From: Microvirga sp. Mcv34
Lineage (GTDB): Bacteria > Pseudomonadota > Alphaproteobacteria > Rhizobiales > Beijerinckiaceae
DNA: 64,000 nt
Assembly: GCF_024519725.1 (NCBI RefSeq)
Contig: NZ_JALJRK010000012.1
Span: 38,466 to 102,465, forward strand
Reading direction: 5' to 3'
In this document: positions 34,638 to 43,400 of the stretch, one piece after another
Position numbering within the stretch: position 1 is the stretch's first letter
Layout of the letters: every line of letters starts with the position of its first letter
Made by a program: the position numbers and the translations under genes
The notes under the pieces: model-generated
Seen by the model: only the letters and a program-made list of their open reading frames with translations
The model's database searches: none
Told to the model about the DNA's origin: nothing

Positions 34638-37600
34638 ATGAGTTTCACCGAACTTTTCATTCGCCGCCCCGTCCTGTCGATGGTGGTGAGCCTCCTGATC
34701 CTGCTGCTCGGCGCGCAGGGTCTGATGAGCCTCCAGGTTCGTCAGTATCCTGAGGTCGAGGAAACCACGATCACGATCACGACGGTCTATACGGGCGCCA
34801 GTGCCGACCTGATCCAGGGCTTCATCAGCACGCCCATCGCCAAGTCCGTGTCCAGCGCGGAAGGCGTGGACTACGTGACGACGCAGAGCCGCCTTGGCAT
34901 CAGCACGGTGTCGGTGCGCATGCGCCTGAACACGGATCCGAACGCGGCGCTCACCGAAGTCACCGCGAAGGTGCAGCAGGTGCGTGCGCAGCTTCCCTCG
35001 GAGGCCGAGGATCCGGTGATCATGAAGGGCACGGGCCAGAGCTTCGCGCTCATGTACCTGACCTTCGGCAGCACGGAGATGAATCCGGAGCAGGTTTCCG
35101 AATTCCTCACCCGCGTGGTGCAGCCGCGCTTCGCGACGCTCGACGGTGTCGGCAATGCCGAAATCCTCGGCGGGCGCGACTTCTCCATGCGCGTCTGGCT
35201 CGACCCCGTGCGCCTGGCGGCTCGCGGCGTCACGGCGGGCGATGTCGTTCAGGCGATCAATGCCAACAACTTCCTCGCGGCGCCCGGCAAGACGCAGAGC
35301 GAGTACGTGGCCTACCGGCTCGACATGCAGACGACGCTGCAGACGCCCGAGACTTTCGGTATGCTGCCGATCCGCTCGGCGGGCGACCAAGTCGTGCGCC
35401 TGCGCGACGTGGCGGATGTGGAACTCGGCCCCAAGAGCACGGACACCATCGTCAGCTTCAACGGCAGCCAGGGCACCTTCATCGGCATCACGCCGACGCC
35501 TTCGGCCAATCCGCTGACCGTCGCGGCCGGAGTCACGAAGGCCATCGATGCGATCCGCCCGACCCTGCCGAAGGGCATGAGCGTCGAGATCGTCTACGAC
35601 GCGTCGAACTTCATCTCGGCCTCCATCGAGGAAGTGTTCAAGACCATCGGCGAGGCGGCCCTCATCGTCGTGGTGGTGATCCTGCTCTTCCTGGGCTCCT
35701 TCCGCTCGGTGCTGATCCCCATCGTGACGATCCCGCTCTCGCTCGTCGGCGTGTGCTTCTTCCTCTATGTGCTGGGTTATTCGATCAACCTCCTGACCCT
35801 GCTGGCCATGGTGCTCGCCATCGGTCTCGTGGTCGACGACGCCATCGTGGTGCTGGAGAACATCCACCGCCACATCGAGGAGGGGCTTAAGCCCGTCGAC
35901 GCGGCCATCGTGGGCATGAAGGAGATCTTCCTTCCCATCGTGTCTATGACGGTGACGCTGGCCGCGGTGTACGCGCCGATCGGATTCACGCAAGGGTTGA
36001 CCGGCTCGCTCTTCCGCGAGTTTGCCTTCACCCTCGCGGGGGCGGTGATTATCTCGGGCATTATCGCGGTGACGCTCTCGCCCATGATGTCCTCCAAGCT
36101 GCTGAAGGCGCATGGCGGCCAGGGACGGTTCGCCGCCTTTGTGGACCGCACCTTTACGCGGCTCGAGAACTGGTATGGGCGGCGCTTGAAGGGCTCGCTG
36201 GATTATCGCGGCGTAACCCTGGTCATCGTCGCGGTCCTGCTCGGCACCACGGCGTTCCTGTTCACCAAGACCTCCTCCGAGCTCGCGCCGGAAGAGGATC
36301 AGGGCGCCTATCTCGGCATCGTCAACGTGCCGAAATACGCTACGGCCGAGTATACCCAGGCCTTCTCCAAGCAGTTCACGAAGGCGGGCGAGAAGATCCC
36401 CGAGATCGAGGACAGCTTCCTGATCGTCGGCATCGACGGCGGCGGCGGCGGCTTCTTCGGCTTCAAGCTGAAGGAGTGGAGCGAGCGCGACAAGAAGGGC
36501 GCCGCGACCAAGCAGGACATCCAGAACCTCCTGAACCAGAACGCGGGCGTGCAGGCCTTCGCCTTCGCACCTCCGTCGCTTCCCGGCGGCGGCGACGGCC
36601 TGCCGGTCCAGTACGTGCTGCGGACCATCGGCGACTCGTCCCAGGCCTACGAGGTGGCCGAGGAGATTCGCAAGCGTGCGATGAAGTCCGGCAAGTTCAT
36701 CGTGGTTCAGAACTCCATCTCCTACGAGACTCCGCGCGCCCGCATCACGGTGGACCGCGACCGAGCCGCCGCCCTCGGCGTGCCGGTCTCCGAGATCGGC
36801 AACACGCTCGGCGCCCTGGTGGGCGGCGCGCCGATCTCGAAGTTCGACCGCGACAGCCGGAGCTACGACGTGGTCAGCCAGGTGCGGCAGCAGGACCGCC
36901 TGAATCCGGAACGCCTGGCCGAGTACTATGTGAGGGCCTCGGACGGATCCATGGTTCCGCTTTCCGCGCTTGTCAGCATCAAGACGGACGCGGCCCCGGC
37001 GGTCATCGAGCAGTTCAACCAGCTCAACTCGGCGACCGTCTCGGCGCTGCCTCTGCCCGGCGTGACCACATCGGAGGGCCTGGCGACCCTGCGTTCGATC
37101 GGCAAGGAGGTCATGCCCCAGGGCTTCTACGAGGATTATTCCGGCCAGTCGCGCCTGGAGATCCAGGAGGGAAGCTCGATCTTCCTCGCCTTCGGTCTTG
37201 CGGTCATCGTGATCTATCTGGTGCTGGCGGCGCAGTTCGAGAGCTTCCGCGATCCGTTCATCATCATGATGTCGGTGCCGCTCTCCATGTTCGGCGCCAT
37301 GATCTTCCTGAACGTCGGACTCGCGACGCTGAACATCTACACGCAGGTCGGCCTGATCACCCTCGTGGGTCTGATCACCAAGCACGGCATCCTGATGGTG
37401 GAGTTCGCCAACGAGCTGAAGGAGAAGCACGGCGTCAACAAGCGTGAGGCCATCGAGGAGGCGGCCCGCGTGCGTCTTCGCCCCATCCTCATGACCACGG
37501 CCGCCATGGTGCTCGGCGTCGCGCCGCTGCTCTATGCCAGCGGCGCCGGTGCTGCGGCGCGCTTCTCCATGGGTCTCGTGATCGCCTCGGGCATGTCGAT

Positions 37601-37721
37601 TGGCACGATCTTCACGCTCTTCGTGGTGCCGATGTTCTACACCTTCATCTCGAAGGAGACGGTGCGGGCCGGCCGGACGGAGGACGCCCATTCCCATCAC
37701 CAGGCCCTGGCGGCCGAGTGA
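34638..37721 (+). CDS. RND multidrug efflux pump (AcrB/MexB superfamily)
   Basis: Proton-driven inner-membrane transporter of 1027 residues with the 12-helix, two-periplasmic-loop layout. Seen are MSFTELFIRRPVLSMVVSLLILLLGAQG and the helix-4 proton-relay pair in LAMVLAIGLVVDDAIVVLENIHRH. Also seen are a Gly-rich pore-loop segment (GIDGGGGGFFG) and the helix-10/11 region TQVGLITLVGLITKHGILMVEFAN. No outer-membrane channel gene follows, so it probably borrows a TolC-like protein encoded elsewhere. A strong terminator follows 24 bases after the stop. Confidence 0.95.
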   Translation: MSFTELFIRRPVLSMVVSLLILLLGAQGLMSLQVRQYPEVEETTITITTVYTGASADLIQGFISTPIAKSVSSAEGVDYVTTQSRLGISTVSVRMRLNTDPNAALTEVTAKVQQVRAQLPSEAEDPVIMKGTGQSFALMYLTFGSTEMNPEQVSEFLTRVVQPRFATLDGVGNAEILGGRDFSMRVWLDPVRLAARGVTAGDVVQAINANNFLAAPGKTQSEYVAYRLDMQTTLQTPETFGMLPIRSAGDQVVRLRDVADVELGPKSTDTIVSFNGSQGTFIGITPTPSANPLTVAAGVTKAIDAIRPTLPKGMSVEIVYDASNFISASIEEVFKTIGEAALIVVVVILLFLGSFRSVLIPIVTIPLSLVGVCFFLYVLGYSINLLTLLAMVLAIGLVVDDAIVVLENIHRHIEEGLKPVDAAIVGMKEIFLPIVSMTVTLAAVYAPIGFTQGLTGSLFREFAFTLAGAVIISGIIAVTLSPMMSSKLLKAHGGQGRFAAFVDRTFTRLENWYGRRLKGSLDYRGVTLVIVAVLLGTTAFLFTKTSSELAPEEDQGAYLGIVNVPKYATAEYTQAFSKQFTKAGEKIPEIEDSFLIVGIDGGGGGFFGFKLKEWSERDKKGAATKQDIQNLLNQNAGVQAFAFAPPSLPGGGDGLPVQYVLRTIGDSSQAYEVAEEIRKRAMKSGKFIVVQNSISYETPRARITVDRDRAAALGVPVSEIGNTLGALVGGAPISKFDRDSRSYDVVSQVRQQDRLNPERLAEYYVRASDGSMVPLSALVSIKTDAAPAVIEQFNQLNSATVSALPLPGVTTSEGLATLRSIGKEVMPQGFYEDYSGQSRLEIQEGSSIFLAFGLAVIVIYLVLAAQFESFRDPFIIMMSVPLSMFGAMIFLNVGLATLNIYTQVGLITLVGLITKHGILMVEFANELKEKHGVNKREAIEEAARVRLRPILMTTAAMVLGVAPLLYASGAGAAARFSMGLVIASGMSIGTIFTLFVVPMFYTFISKETVRAGRTEDAHSHHQALAAE

Positions 37722-37745
37722 GGCAGCCGCTCCATCACGACAAAG

Positions 37746-37772
37746 AAAAGGCCGGGCAATGCCCGGCCTTTT
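37746..37772. terminator. Bidirectional terminator between RND pump and Fur-like gene
   Basis: AAAAGGCCGGGC/GCCCGGCCTTTT: perfect 12-bp arms (37746-37757 and 37761-37772) with a 3-base loop. A-rich and T-rich ends give a T-run on both strands. It serves the convergent pump and Fur-like genes. Confidence 0.88.
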
Positions 37773-37829
37773 GACGTTCAGAGCTCGAAAGGCAGGGTTC
37801 CGAAATCGTTCCTGCCTTCCTGTCTGAAA

Positions 37830-38282
37830 TCAATGGGCGATCTCGCCCTCGACTTCCATGAACGGGGAGACGGACTTGAAGCCGGCCTGCTCGGCGGCCT
37901 TCTTCACGGCCTCCGCGACCTCGGTCGAATGGACTTCGATGGTCTCGCCCGTCTTGGAATCGACGAACATGATCTTCATCGCGTTCACGTCCGGCTGGCC
38001 GTGGGAAATGACGTAGGAGTTCTGGGTCGCCAGACGATGGACGAGACCGGCATCGCGCAGGAAGTCGAGCGCGCGATAGATCGTGACCGGGGCCAGCCGC
38101 TTCTTCTCGCTGCTGAGACGGTCGACGAGATCGTAAGCTCCAACCGGGCCGCCGCTCTGAACCAGTTCGCGATAGACGCGCTCGCGAATCGGCGTGAGCC
38201 TGAGATTGTTCTGGCGGCACAGATCGTCTGCACGACGGAGGAGGTTTTCCTCTTCTTCTTTCCTGAGGGCCTTTGTGCTCAT
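37830..38282 (-). CDS. Fur-superfamily regulator lacking recognisable metal ligands
   Basis: Protein of 150 residues with a clear Fur/Zur winged-helix (about 15-90; RADDLCRQNNLRLTPIRERVYREL and LAPVTIYRALDFLRDAGLVHRLATQNSYV). Where Zur/Fur proteins continue CxHPHxxH and CxxCG, this one reads SHGQPDVNAM and VDSKTGETIE. The regulatory His cluster and the structural Cys pairs are missing; its single Cys (in DDLCRQ) lies in the HTH. It may sense something else, respond weakly to metal, or work as a partner of the canonical Zur encoded just upstream. AGGAG precedes the ATG. Starting at 38291 would add three residues. Confidence 0.85.
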   Translation of the reverse strand: MSTKALRKEEEENLLRRADDLCRQNNLRLTPIRERVYRELVQSGGPVGAYDLVDRLSSEKKRLAPVTIYRALDFLRDAGLVHRLATQNSYVISHGQPDVNAMKIMFVDSKTGETIEVHSTEVAEAVKKAAEQAGFKSVSPFMEVEGEIAH

Positions 38283-38283
38283 G

Positions 38284-38339
38284 AGCCACACTCCTGTTAT
38301 TACGGAACCTACATATTCATATAGGGAAAAAGTGTGGCT
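38284..38339. promoter_or_regulatory. Inverted repeat spanning the Fur-like gene's promoter and ribosome-binding site
   Basis: AGCCACACT (38284-38292) and AGTGTGGCT (38331-38339) are perfect complements 38 bases apart. They flank TTGTCA and CTATAT promoter-like words on the minus strand. The proximal arm overlaps the AGGAGTGTGG ribosome-binding region. It could be paired operator half-sites or, from an upstream start, a stem hiding the ribosome-binding site. Confidence 0.35.
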
Positions 38340-38484
38340 GACAATGTGCTATCGTTACTGAGTGGGTCTCTAGCTGTGAATATTCCGCAAAGGAACTGAG
38401 CGTATGAGCAAAAATACGGCTCATGCCGGGAAATAAAAAACGTAATAACGTAATAATATAGGCCGATGTTCCTGAGGATAAGCG

Positions 38485-38940
38485 CTACTTGGCGCAGCTC
38501 TCGCACAGCCCACGGATTTCGACCGTGACCTTCTTGGTATGGAACGCATGGCCGTCGCCCCAATGGGAGAGCCGCTCGCTGATATGCGGGTCGGTGAATT
38601 CCTTGACGAGGCCGCAGCTCTCGCAGATCGCAAAGGCCGCCATGTCGTGCTCGTGGTGCGGGTGCTTGCAGGCCACATAGGCGTTGAGGCTCTCGAGCCG
38701 GTGGGCGAGGCCCTTCTCGATCAGCTTGTCCAGGGACCGGTAGACGGTCGGCGGCGTGACGGCGCCCTTCGCCCGCATCTTGTCAAGGACCTCATACGCC
38801 GAGAGCGGGTTCTGGGCGGAGCACAGAATCCGGTGCACCCGCTTCTGGGTGTCGTTCAGGTCCTCGAGGCCGTGGTGGTGATGCGTGGAAACCATCTTGA
38901 AATCGTCTGATCCGCTGGAGGCGTCGACCCTATACGTCAT
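38485..38940 (-). CDS. zur: Zinc-uptake regulator Zur
   Basis: Fur-family repressor of 151 residues. It has a His-rich N-terminus (STHHHHGLEDLN) and a winged helix (AKGAVTPPTVYRSLDKLIEKGLAHRLESLNAYVAC). The Zur metal-site region CKHPHHEHDMAAF is followed by CESCG and a C-terminal CESCAK. Two CxxC pairs for structural zinc and the His/Cys cluster support zinc sensing. The start is either 38940 (MTYRVD) or 38895 (MVSTHHHH, 136 residues). It is followed on the same strand by the metal-ligand-free Fur-like gene. Confidence 0.88.
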   Translation of the reverse strand: MTYRVDASSGSDDFKMVSTHHHHGLEDLNDTQKRVHRILCSAQNPLSAYEVLDKMRAKGAVTPPTVYRSLDKLIEKGLAHRLESLNAYVACKHPHHEHDMAAFAICESCGLVKEFTDPHISERLSHWGDGHAFHTKKVTVEIRGLCESCAK

Positions 38941-38968
38941 GATTGCGGAGGCGATTTCAAGGGAAGAG

Positions 38969-39001
38969 GCGAATGGGGCCGGCCGAGCCGGCCCCATTCG
39001 C
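38969..39001 (-). terminator. Hairpin terminating the sugar-utilisation operon
   Basis: Perfect 15-bp arms (38969-38983 and 38987-39001) with a 3-base loop, 7 bases beyond the oxidoreductase stop and before zur. The strand downstream is only mildly T-rich (CTCTTCCCTT). It is a very stable barrier between the operon and zur. Confidence 0.7.
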
Positions 39002-39007
39002 AACGGT

Positions 39008-40183
39008 CTATAGATCGACCCAGGCGGCCTTGCGCTGCGACGAGCGCACGGCCGCCTCGATGAAGCGGACGCCGCGCACCCCGTGCTCCACGGTGGGCAC
39101 TTGGAGCGAAAAGGGATGGGGCTCGCGGTTCTCCATCCGGGCGGCGATCTGCTCGGCCACGTCGGTGTAGAGCTGCGCGAAGCCTTCGAGGTAGCCTTCC
39201 GGATGCCCGCCCGGAATGCGCGAGGCCGCGCGGGAGACCTCGTCGGCCCCGTAGCCGTTGCGGCGGATCGTGCGCGGCGGCTCGCCCAGGCGAGAGAAAG
39301 TGAGATAGTTGGGGTTCTCCTGATGCCATTCGAGCCCGGCCTTCTCGCCATAGATGCGGATCTTCAGGCCGTTCTCGAGCCCGGCCGCCACCTGGCTGCA
39401 CCAGAGCATGCCCTTGGCGCCCGATGCGAAGCGCAGCATCATGTGGGCGTTGTCGTCGAGCCTGCGGCCCTCCACGAAGGTGTGCAGCTCCGCCGACAGG
39501 GACGTGATCTCGTCGCCGGCGATGAACTCGGCGAGGTTGAAGGCGTGTGTGCCGATGTCGCCGACCGCGCCAGCGGGGCCTGAGCGGGCCGGATCCGTGC
39601 GCCATTCCGCCTGCTTGCTGCCGGTCTCCTCCATGCGGGTGGCGAGCCAGTCCTGCGCGTATTCCACCTGCACCACGCGCAGCGCCCCGAGCTCGCCCGC
39701 CTGCACCATGGCGCGGGCCTGCCGCACGAGCGGATAGCCGGTGTAGTTATGCGTGACCGCAAAGACGAGACCGGATTCGCGCGCGAGCTTGGCGAGCTGG
39801 TCCGCCTCGCGGCGCGTGGTCGTGAGCGGCTTGTCGCAGATCACGTGGATGCCCGCCTTGAGAAAGGCGCGCGCGGCCGCCGCGTGGGCGTGGTTCGGCG
39901 TCACGATCGCGACGGCGTCGATACCGTCCTTCAGCCGCCGCTCGCGGCGCGCCATCTCGTTGAAATCGCCGTAGATGCGATCCGGCTTCAGGAGCAGGTC
40001 CTCGCCGGAGGCCTTGGCCCGCTCCGGGTCGGACGAGAGGGCGCCCGCCACCAGCTCCCAGCGGTCGTCGAGGCGGGCGGCGATGCGGTGCACCGCGCCG
40101 ATGAAGGCGCCGCGCCCGCCGCCGACCATGCCGAGGCGCAAGCGGCGGTTGAGCTTCTGATCCGGTGATCCTGCAATCGTCAT
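39008..40183 (-). CDS. Gfo/Idh/MocA-family NAD(P)-dependent oxidoreductase
   Basis: Sugar or inositol dehydrogenase-like enzyme of 391 residues. Rossmann start RLRLGMVGGGRGAFIGAVHR (about 14-33), then AVAIVTPNHAHAAAARAFLKAGIHVICDKPLTTT with the family's EKP-like motif as DKP. DIGTHAFNLAEF carries the catalytic-site His. It is the last gene of a five-gene operon with a sugar ABC importer and a TIM-barrel isomerase/epimerase, 17 bases after the latter, so it probably acts on the imported sugar. The ATG at 40183 was chosen because residues further upstream are out-of-frame isomerase sequence. Confidence 0.9.
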   Translation of the reverse strand: MTIAGSPDQKLNRRLRLGMVGGGRGAFIGAVHRIAARLDDRWELVAGALSSDPERAKASGEDLLLKPDRIYGDFNEMARRERRLKDGIDAVAIVTPNHAHAAAARAFLKAGIHVICDKPLTTTRREADQLAKLARESGLVFAVTHNYTGYPLVRQARAMVQAGELGALRVVQVEYAQDWLATRMEETGSKQAEWRTDPARSGPAGAVGDIGTHAFNLAEFIAGDEITSLSAELHTFVEGRRLDDNAHMMLRFASGAKGMLWCSQVAAGLENGLKIRIYGEKAGLEWHQENPNYLTFSRLGEPPRTIRRNGYGADEVSRAASRIPGGHPEGYLEGFAQLYTDVAEQIAARMENREPHPFSLQVPTVEHGVRGVRFIEAAVRSSQRKAAWVDL

Positions 40184-40200
40184 AGGTGCCCCCTTGTCGC

Positions 40201-41262
40201 TTAGCCGGCGTCGATGCCGAGCATCCGGCGGTTCGCCGCCTCGTCCGTTCCGCCGGCGGCGAAATCGTCGAAGGCCTTTTCCGTCACGCGGATGATATGC
40301 GCGCTGATGAACTCCGCACCTTCGCGCGCGCCGTCCTCGGGATGCTTCAGGGCGCATTCCCATTCCAGCACGGCCCAGGAATCGTAGTCGTATTGCGCGA
40401 GCTTGGAGAAGATGGCGTTGAAATCCACCTGCCCGTCGCCGAGCGAGCGGAAGCGTCCGGCGCGGTTGATCCAGCTCTCGTAGCCGCCATAGACGCCGAC
40501 GCGCCCGGATGGGTTGAACTCCGCGTCCTTGGCGTGGAAGGCCTTGATGCGCTCGTGGTAGAGGTCGATGAAGGCGACGTAGTCGAGCTGCTGCAGCAGG
40601 AAGTGGCTCGGATCGTAATTGATGCAGGCGCGACGATGTCCCCCGACGGCGTCGACGAAGCGCTCGAAGGTGGCGCCGTCGTGGATGTCCTCGCCGGGAT
40701 GAATTTCGTAGCAGACGTCGCAGCCCGCATCCTCGTAGGCATCGAGAATGGGTTTCCAGCGACGTCCCAGCTCCTCGAAGGCGGTCTCGACGAGGCCGGC
40801 GGGGCGCTGCGGCCAGGGATACATGAAGGGCCAGGCCAGCGCGCCCGAGAAGGTGACGCTGGCGTTCAGGCCCAGGCGCTTGGAGGCCTTCGCCGCCATG
40901 AGCATCTGGTTCACCGCCCATTCCTGCCTGGCCTTCGGATTGCCGCGCACCTCGGGAGCCGCGAATCCATCGAAGGCCTCGTCATAGGCCGGATGAACGG
41001 CGACGAGCTGACCCTGCAGGTGCGTGGAGAGCTCCGTGATATCCATGCCGTGCGAGCGCACGATGCCGGCGATCTCGTCACAATAGGTCTCCGATTCCGC
41101 CGCCTTCTTCAGATCGAACAGGCGCGGGTCGAAGGTAGGAATCTGAACACCCTTGTAGCCGAGGGACGCCGCCCAGCGGCAGATCGAGTCGAGCGAATTG
41201 AACGGAGCCTCGTCGCCTGCGAATTGTGCAAGGAAAAGGCCGGGGCCCTTCATGGTCTTCAT
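40201..41262 (-). CDS. Sugar phosphate isomerase/epimerase (AP endonuclease 2-type TIM barrel)
   Basis: Xylose-isomerase-like TIM-barrel protein of 353 residues. Metal-site segments are CYEIHPGEDIHDG (Glu/His), INYDPSHFLLQQ (Asp/His), KAFHAKDAEF (His/Asp) and WAVLEWECAL (Glu), all in the expected order. The usual partner is a Gfo/Idh/MocA dehydrogenase, found immediately downstream. The substrate is unknown. The start MKTMKGPGLFLAQF at 41262 fits the family; the longer frame does not. Confidence 0.88.
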   Translation of the reverse strand: MKTMKGPGLFLAQFAGDEAPFNSLDSICRWAASLGYKGVQIPTFDPRLFDLKKAAESETYCDEIAGIVRSHGMDITELSTHLQGQLVAVHPAYDEAFDGFAAPEVRGNPKARQEWAVNQMLMAAKASKRLGLNASVTFSGALAWPFMYPWPQRPAGLVETAFEELGRRWKPILDAYEDAGCDVCYEIHPGEDIHDGATFERFVDAVGGHRRACINYDPSHFLLQQLDYVAFIDLYHERIKAFHAKDAEFNPSGRVGVYGGYESWINRAGRFRSLGDGQVDFNAIFSKLAQYDYDSWAVLEWECALKHPEDGAREGAEFISAHIIRVTEKAFDDFAAGGTDEAANRRMLGIDAG

Positions 41263-41342
41263 GGGTGAACTCCCGATGTGGCGTGGGTGAGGGCAGGAAC
41301 TGGCAAGGGGAAGCCGCACGGAGATCGAGCAGCTTTCCGTTG

Positions 41343-41372
41343 CCTCGCCTCTCCCGGCGGGGAGAGGCGAGG
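41343..41372. repeat. Intercistronic GC-rich hairpin
   Basis: Perfect 13-bp arms (41343-41355 and 41360-41372) with a 4-base loop, between the binding-protein gene and the isomerase gene. No T-run on the minus strand. It probably protects the upstream message end or marks a processing site, as REP-like hairpins after binding-protein genes do. The CTCTCCC/GGGAGAG core resembles dispersed hairpins common in this bacterial order. Confidence 0.65.
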
Positions 41373-41386
41373 TCCACGCCATCAAA

Positions 41387-42337
41387 CTAGAATGGCGATT
41401 CGGGGAAGTAGTGGTCCTTGGCGTTGTCCTTCGTGATCAGCTGGGCATTGAGCACGTAGGTGCCGCGCATCGGGGCGTTGCTGTAGAAATGCGCCGCGGT
41501 GACGCCCATGGCGGTGGAGATCATCGACGGCGGATAGGAGACGTCGGCCGGGATCATCTTGTCGCCGTCCATCACCTTCTTGATCATGTCCTTCATGCCC
41601 GCACCGCCGAGGACGAACTTGATGTCCTCGCGCTTGGCCTGACGGATCGCTTCCATGATGCCGAGCGCCATGTCGTCGTCCGAAGCCCACACCGCGTCGA
41701 TCTTCGGGTGCTTGGACAGGAAGTCCTGCATCACCTTGAAGGCGTCGTCCCGGTTCCAGTTGGCATATTGCTTGTCGATCACCTTCACGCCCGAGCCTTC
41801 GAGGGCCTTCTCGAAGTTCGATACGCGCTCCTCGTCGATCACCGTCGGAATGCCGCGGAAGACCACGACGTTGCCCTGCTTCAGGTTGTCGACGAAGTAC
41901 TTGCCGGCGACGCGGCCGAATTCCGGGTTGTTGCCGGCGACATAGATGTCCTGGATCGACGCATCCTTGAGGCCGCGATCAACCACGGTGATGAAGGTGC
42001 CGCGCTTCTTGATCTCGCGGACGGGGTTCGTCAGCTCGTCGGAGTTGAAGGGCAGCACCACCAGCGCGTCGACCTTCTGCGAGGTCAGGTCGTCGAGGGC
42101 GTTCGCCTGCGAGGCGCCATCCGGGGAGGTCTTCACGATGACCTTGAGGCCCGGATAACCCTTCTCGAGCAGCTTCGCGGTCTCCTGCGCGTGGTAGACG
42201 ACGCCGCCGGTCCAGCCGTGGGTCGCGGCCGGAATCGAGACGCCGATCGTCACGTTCTTCTGCTGGGCCATCGCCCCGGTGGCGACGCCGGCCATGAGGC
42301 CTGCGGCAACCGCGATCTTCAGTACCGTTGCTTTCAT
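41387..42337 (-). CDS. Periplasmic sugar-binding protein (ribose/LacI-fold type)
   Basis: Binding protein of 316 residues with a Sec signal peptide (MKATVLKIAVAAGLMAGVATGAMA, cleaved near 24). Type 1 periplasmic-binding features: KNVTIGVSIPAATHGWTGGVVYHA, VDALVVLPFNSDELTNPVREIKKRGTFITVVDRG and IDAVWASDDDMALGIMEAIRQA. A strong Shine-Dalgarno (GGAGGA) lies 5 bases before the ATG. It is the third gene of the operon, after the permease. The substrate is a pentose, polyol or similar; sequence alone does not decide. Confidence 0.92.
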   Translation of the reverse strand: MKATVLKIAVAAGLMAGVATGAMAQQKNVTIGVSIPAATHGWTGGVVYHAQETAKLLEKGYPGLKVIVKTSPDGASQANALDDLTSQKVDALVVLPFNSDELTNPVREIKKRGTFITVVDRGLKDASIQDIYVAGNNPEFGRVAGKYFVDNLKQGNVVVFRGIPTVIDEERVSNFEKALEGSGVKVIDKQYANWNRDDAFKVMQDFLSKHPKIDAVWASDDDMALGIMEAIRQAKREDIKFVLGGAGMKDMIKKVMDGDKMIPADVSYPPSMISTAMGVTAAHFYSNAPMRGTYVLNAQLITKDNAKDHYFPESPF

Positions 42338-42401
42338 CTCATTCCTCCCTGAAGCGTTGATTTCAAGCCTTTGTCCCTTGTCCGGTGGCTTGAGCCCGGT
42401 T

Positions 42402-43400
42402 TCATCGCCCGCGGTGGACGGACCGCTGCACGAGCATGGCGACAATGATGATGGCGCCCTGAACCGCGCCCACGAGAAACTCGGAGACGAAGTTCGACAG
42501 CACCATGATGTTAGCGACGAGTTCGAGGATCACGGCGCCGACTACCGTTCCCCAGACGCGACCGACACCGCCCTTGAGCGCGGTGCCGCCGATGACCACG
42601 GCCGTGATGGCCTGCAACTCCCACAGAAGGCCGGTCGTCGGCGTGGCGGAACCGAGGCGTGGCACGTAGACCAGAACGGCGATGCCGACGCAGATCCCCT
42701 GGATGACGTAGGTGAGCGTGCGCACGCGCCAGATCGGAACGCCCGAGTAGCGGGCCACATCTTCGTTGGAGCCGAGCGCCACCACGTGCCGGCCGAAGGA
42801 GGTGCGATAGAGGATCAGCGCCCCAATGGCCGCCACCACGAGGAACGCGATGATGGGAATCGGAACACCGAGAATGCTGTCGAAATAGACCGGGCGGTAG
42901 AGCTCGCGCAGGTCGTAGTTGCGCATGGTGATCGTGCCGCCCGCCGCCAGCCAGATCACCAGGGAGCGGTAGATGCCCATGGTGCCGAGCGTCACAATGA
43001 AGGGCTCGATGCGCCCGAAGGTGACGATGAGGCCGTTCGCCAGGCCGCAGGCCGCGCTCAGGGCGATGGCGGCCAGCATGCCGAGCGCGAGCGTTCCCAC
43101 GTCGCCGCCGCCAAGATTGTTCAGGGTCAGGATCATGACGCCCGCCGTGAGCGCCGCCATGGAGCCGACCGAGAGATCGAGCCCGCCGCCGGCGATCACG
43201 AAGGTGGCGCCGACCGCGATGATGGCGATGAAGGCCGAGCGCGTCACCACGTTGAGCAGGTTCGACGCGGTGAGGAAATCCGGGTTGATCAGCGCGCCCG
43301 CGATGATGAGCACGATCAGCGCGATGAAGGGCGAAAGAGCCCGCATGTCGACATTGAACCGCCGCTTCTCGGCGGTGGAGCGAAGCACGGTTTCGGTCAT
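42402..43400 (-). CDS. Sugar ABC transporter permease (RbsC family)
   Basis: Integral membrane permease of 332 residues with about ten helices. Seen are DFLTASNLLNVVTRSAFIAIIAVGATFVIAGGGLDLSVGSMAAL, the family signature around the conserved GGxDLSVG, and GVPIWRVRTLTYVIQG. It overlaps the upstream ATPase gene by ATGA. Confidence 0.94.
   Translation of the reverse strand: MTETVLRSTAEKRRFNVDMRALSPFIALIVLIIAGALINPDFLTASNLLNVVTRSAFIAIIAVGATFVIAGGGLDLSVGSMAALTAGVMILTLNNLGGGDVGTLALGMLAAIALSAACGLANGLIVTFGRIEPFIVTLGTMGIYRSLVIWLAAGGTITMRNYDLRELYRPVYFDSILGVPIPIIAFLVVAAIGALILYRTSFGRHVVALGSNEDVARYSGVPIWRVRTLTYVIQGICVGIAVLVYVPRLGSATPTTGLLWELQAITAVVIGGTALKGGVGRVWGTVVGAVILELVANIMVLSNFVSEFLVGAVQGAIIIVAMLVQRSVHRGR

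Noticed and set aside
33366..37700. A 1444-codon open frame antisense to the RND efflux genes
   Set aside because: It mirrors the efflux genes codon for codon, has His/Arg/Asp-rich composition typical of high-GC antisense frames, and matches no domain.
38404..38424. ATGAGC/GCTCAT hairpin between zur and the Fur-like gene as a terminator
   Set aside because: Only a 6-bp stem with a 9-base loop and no T-run after it on the minus strand; too weak to annotate.
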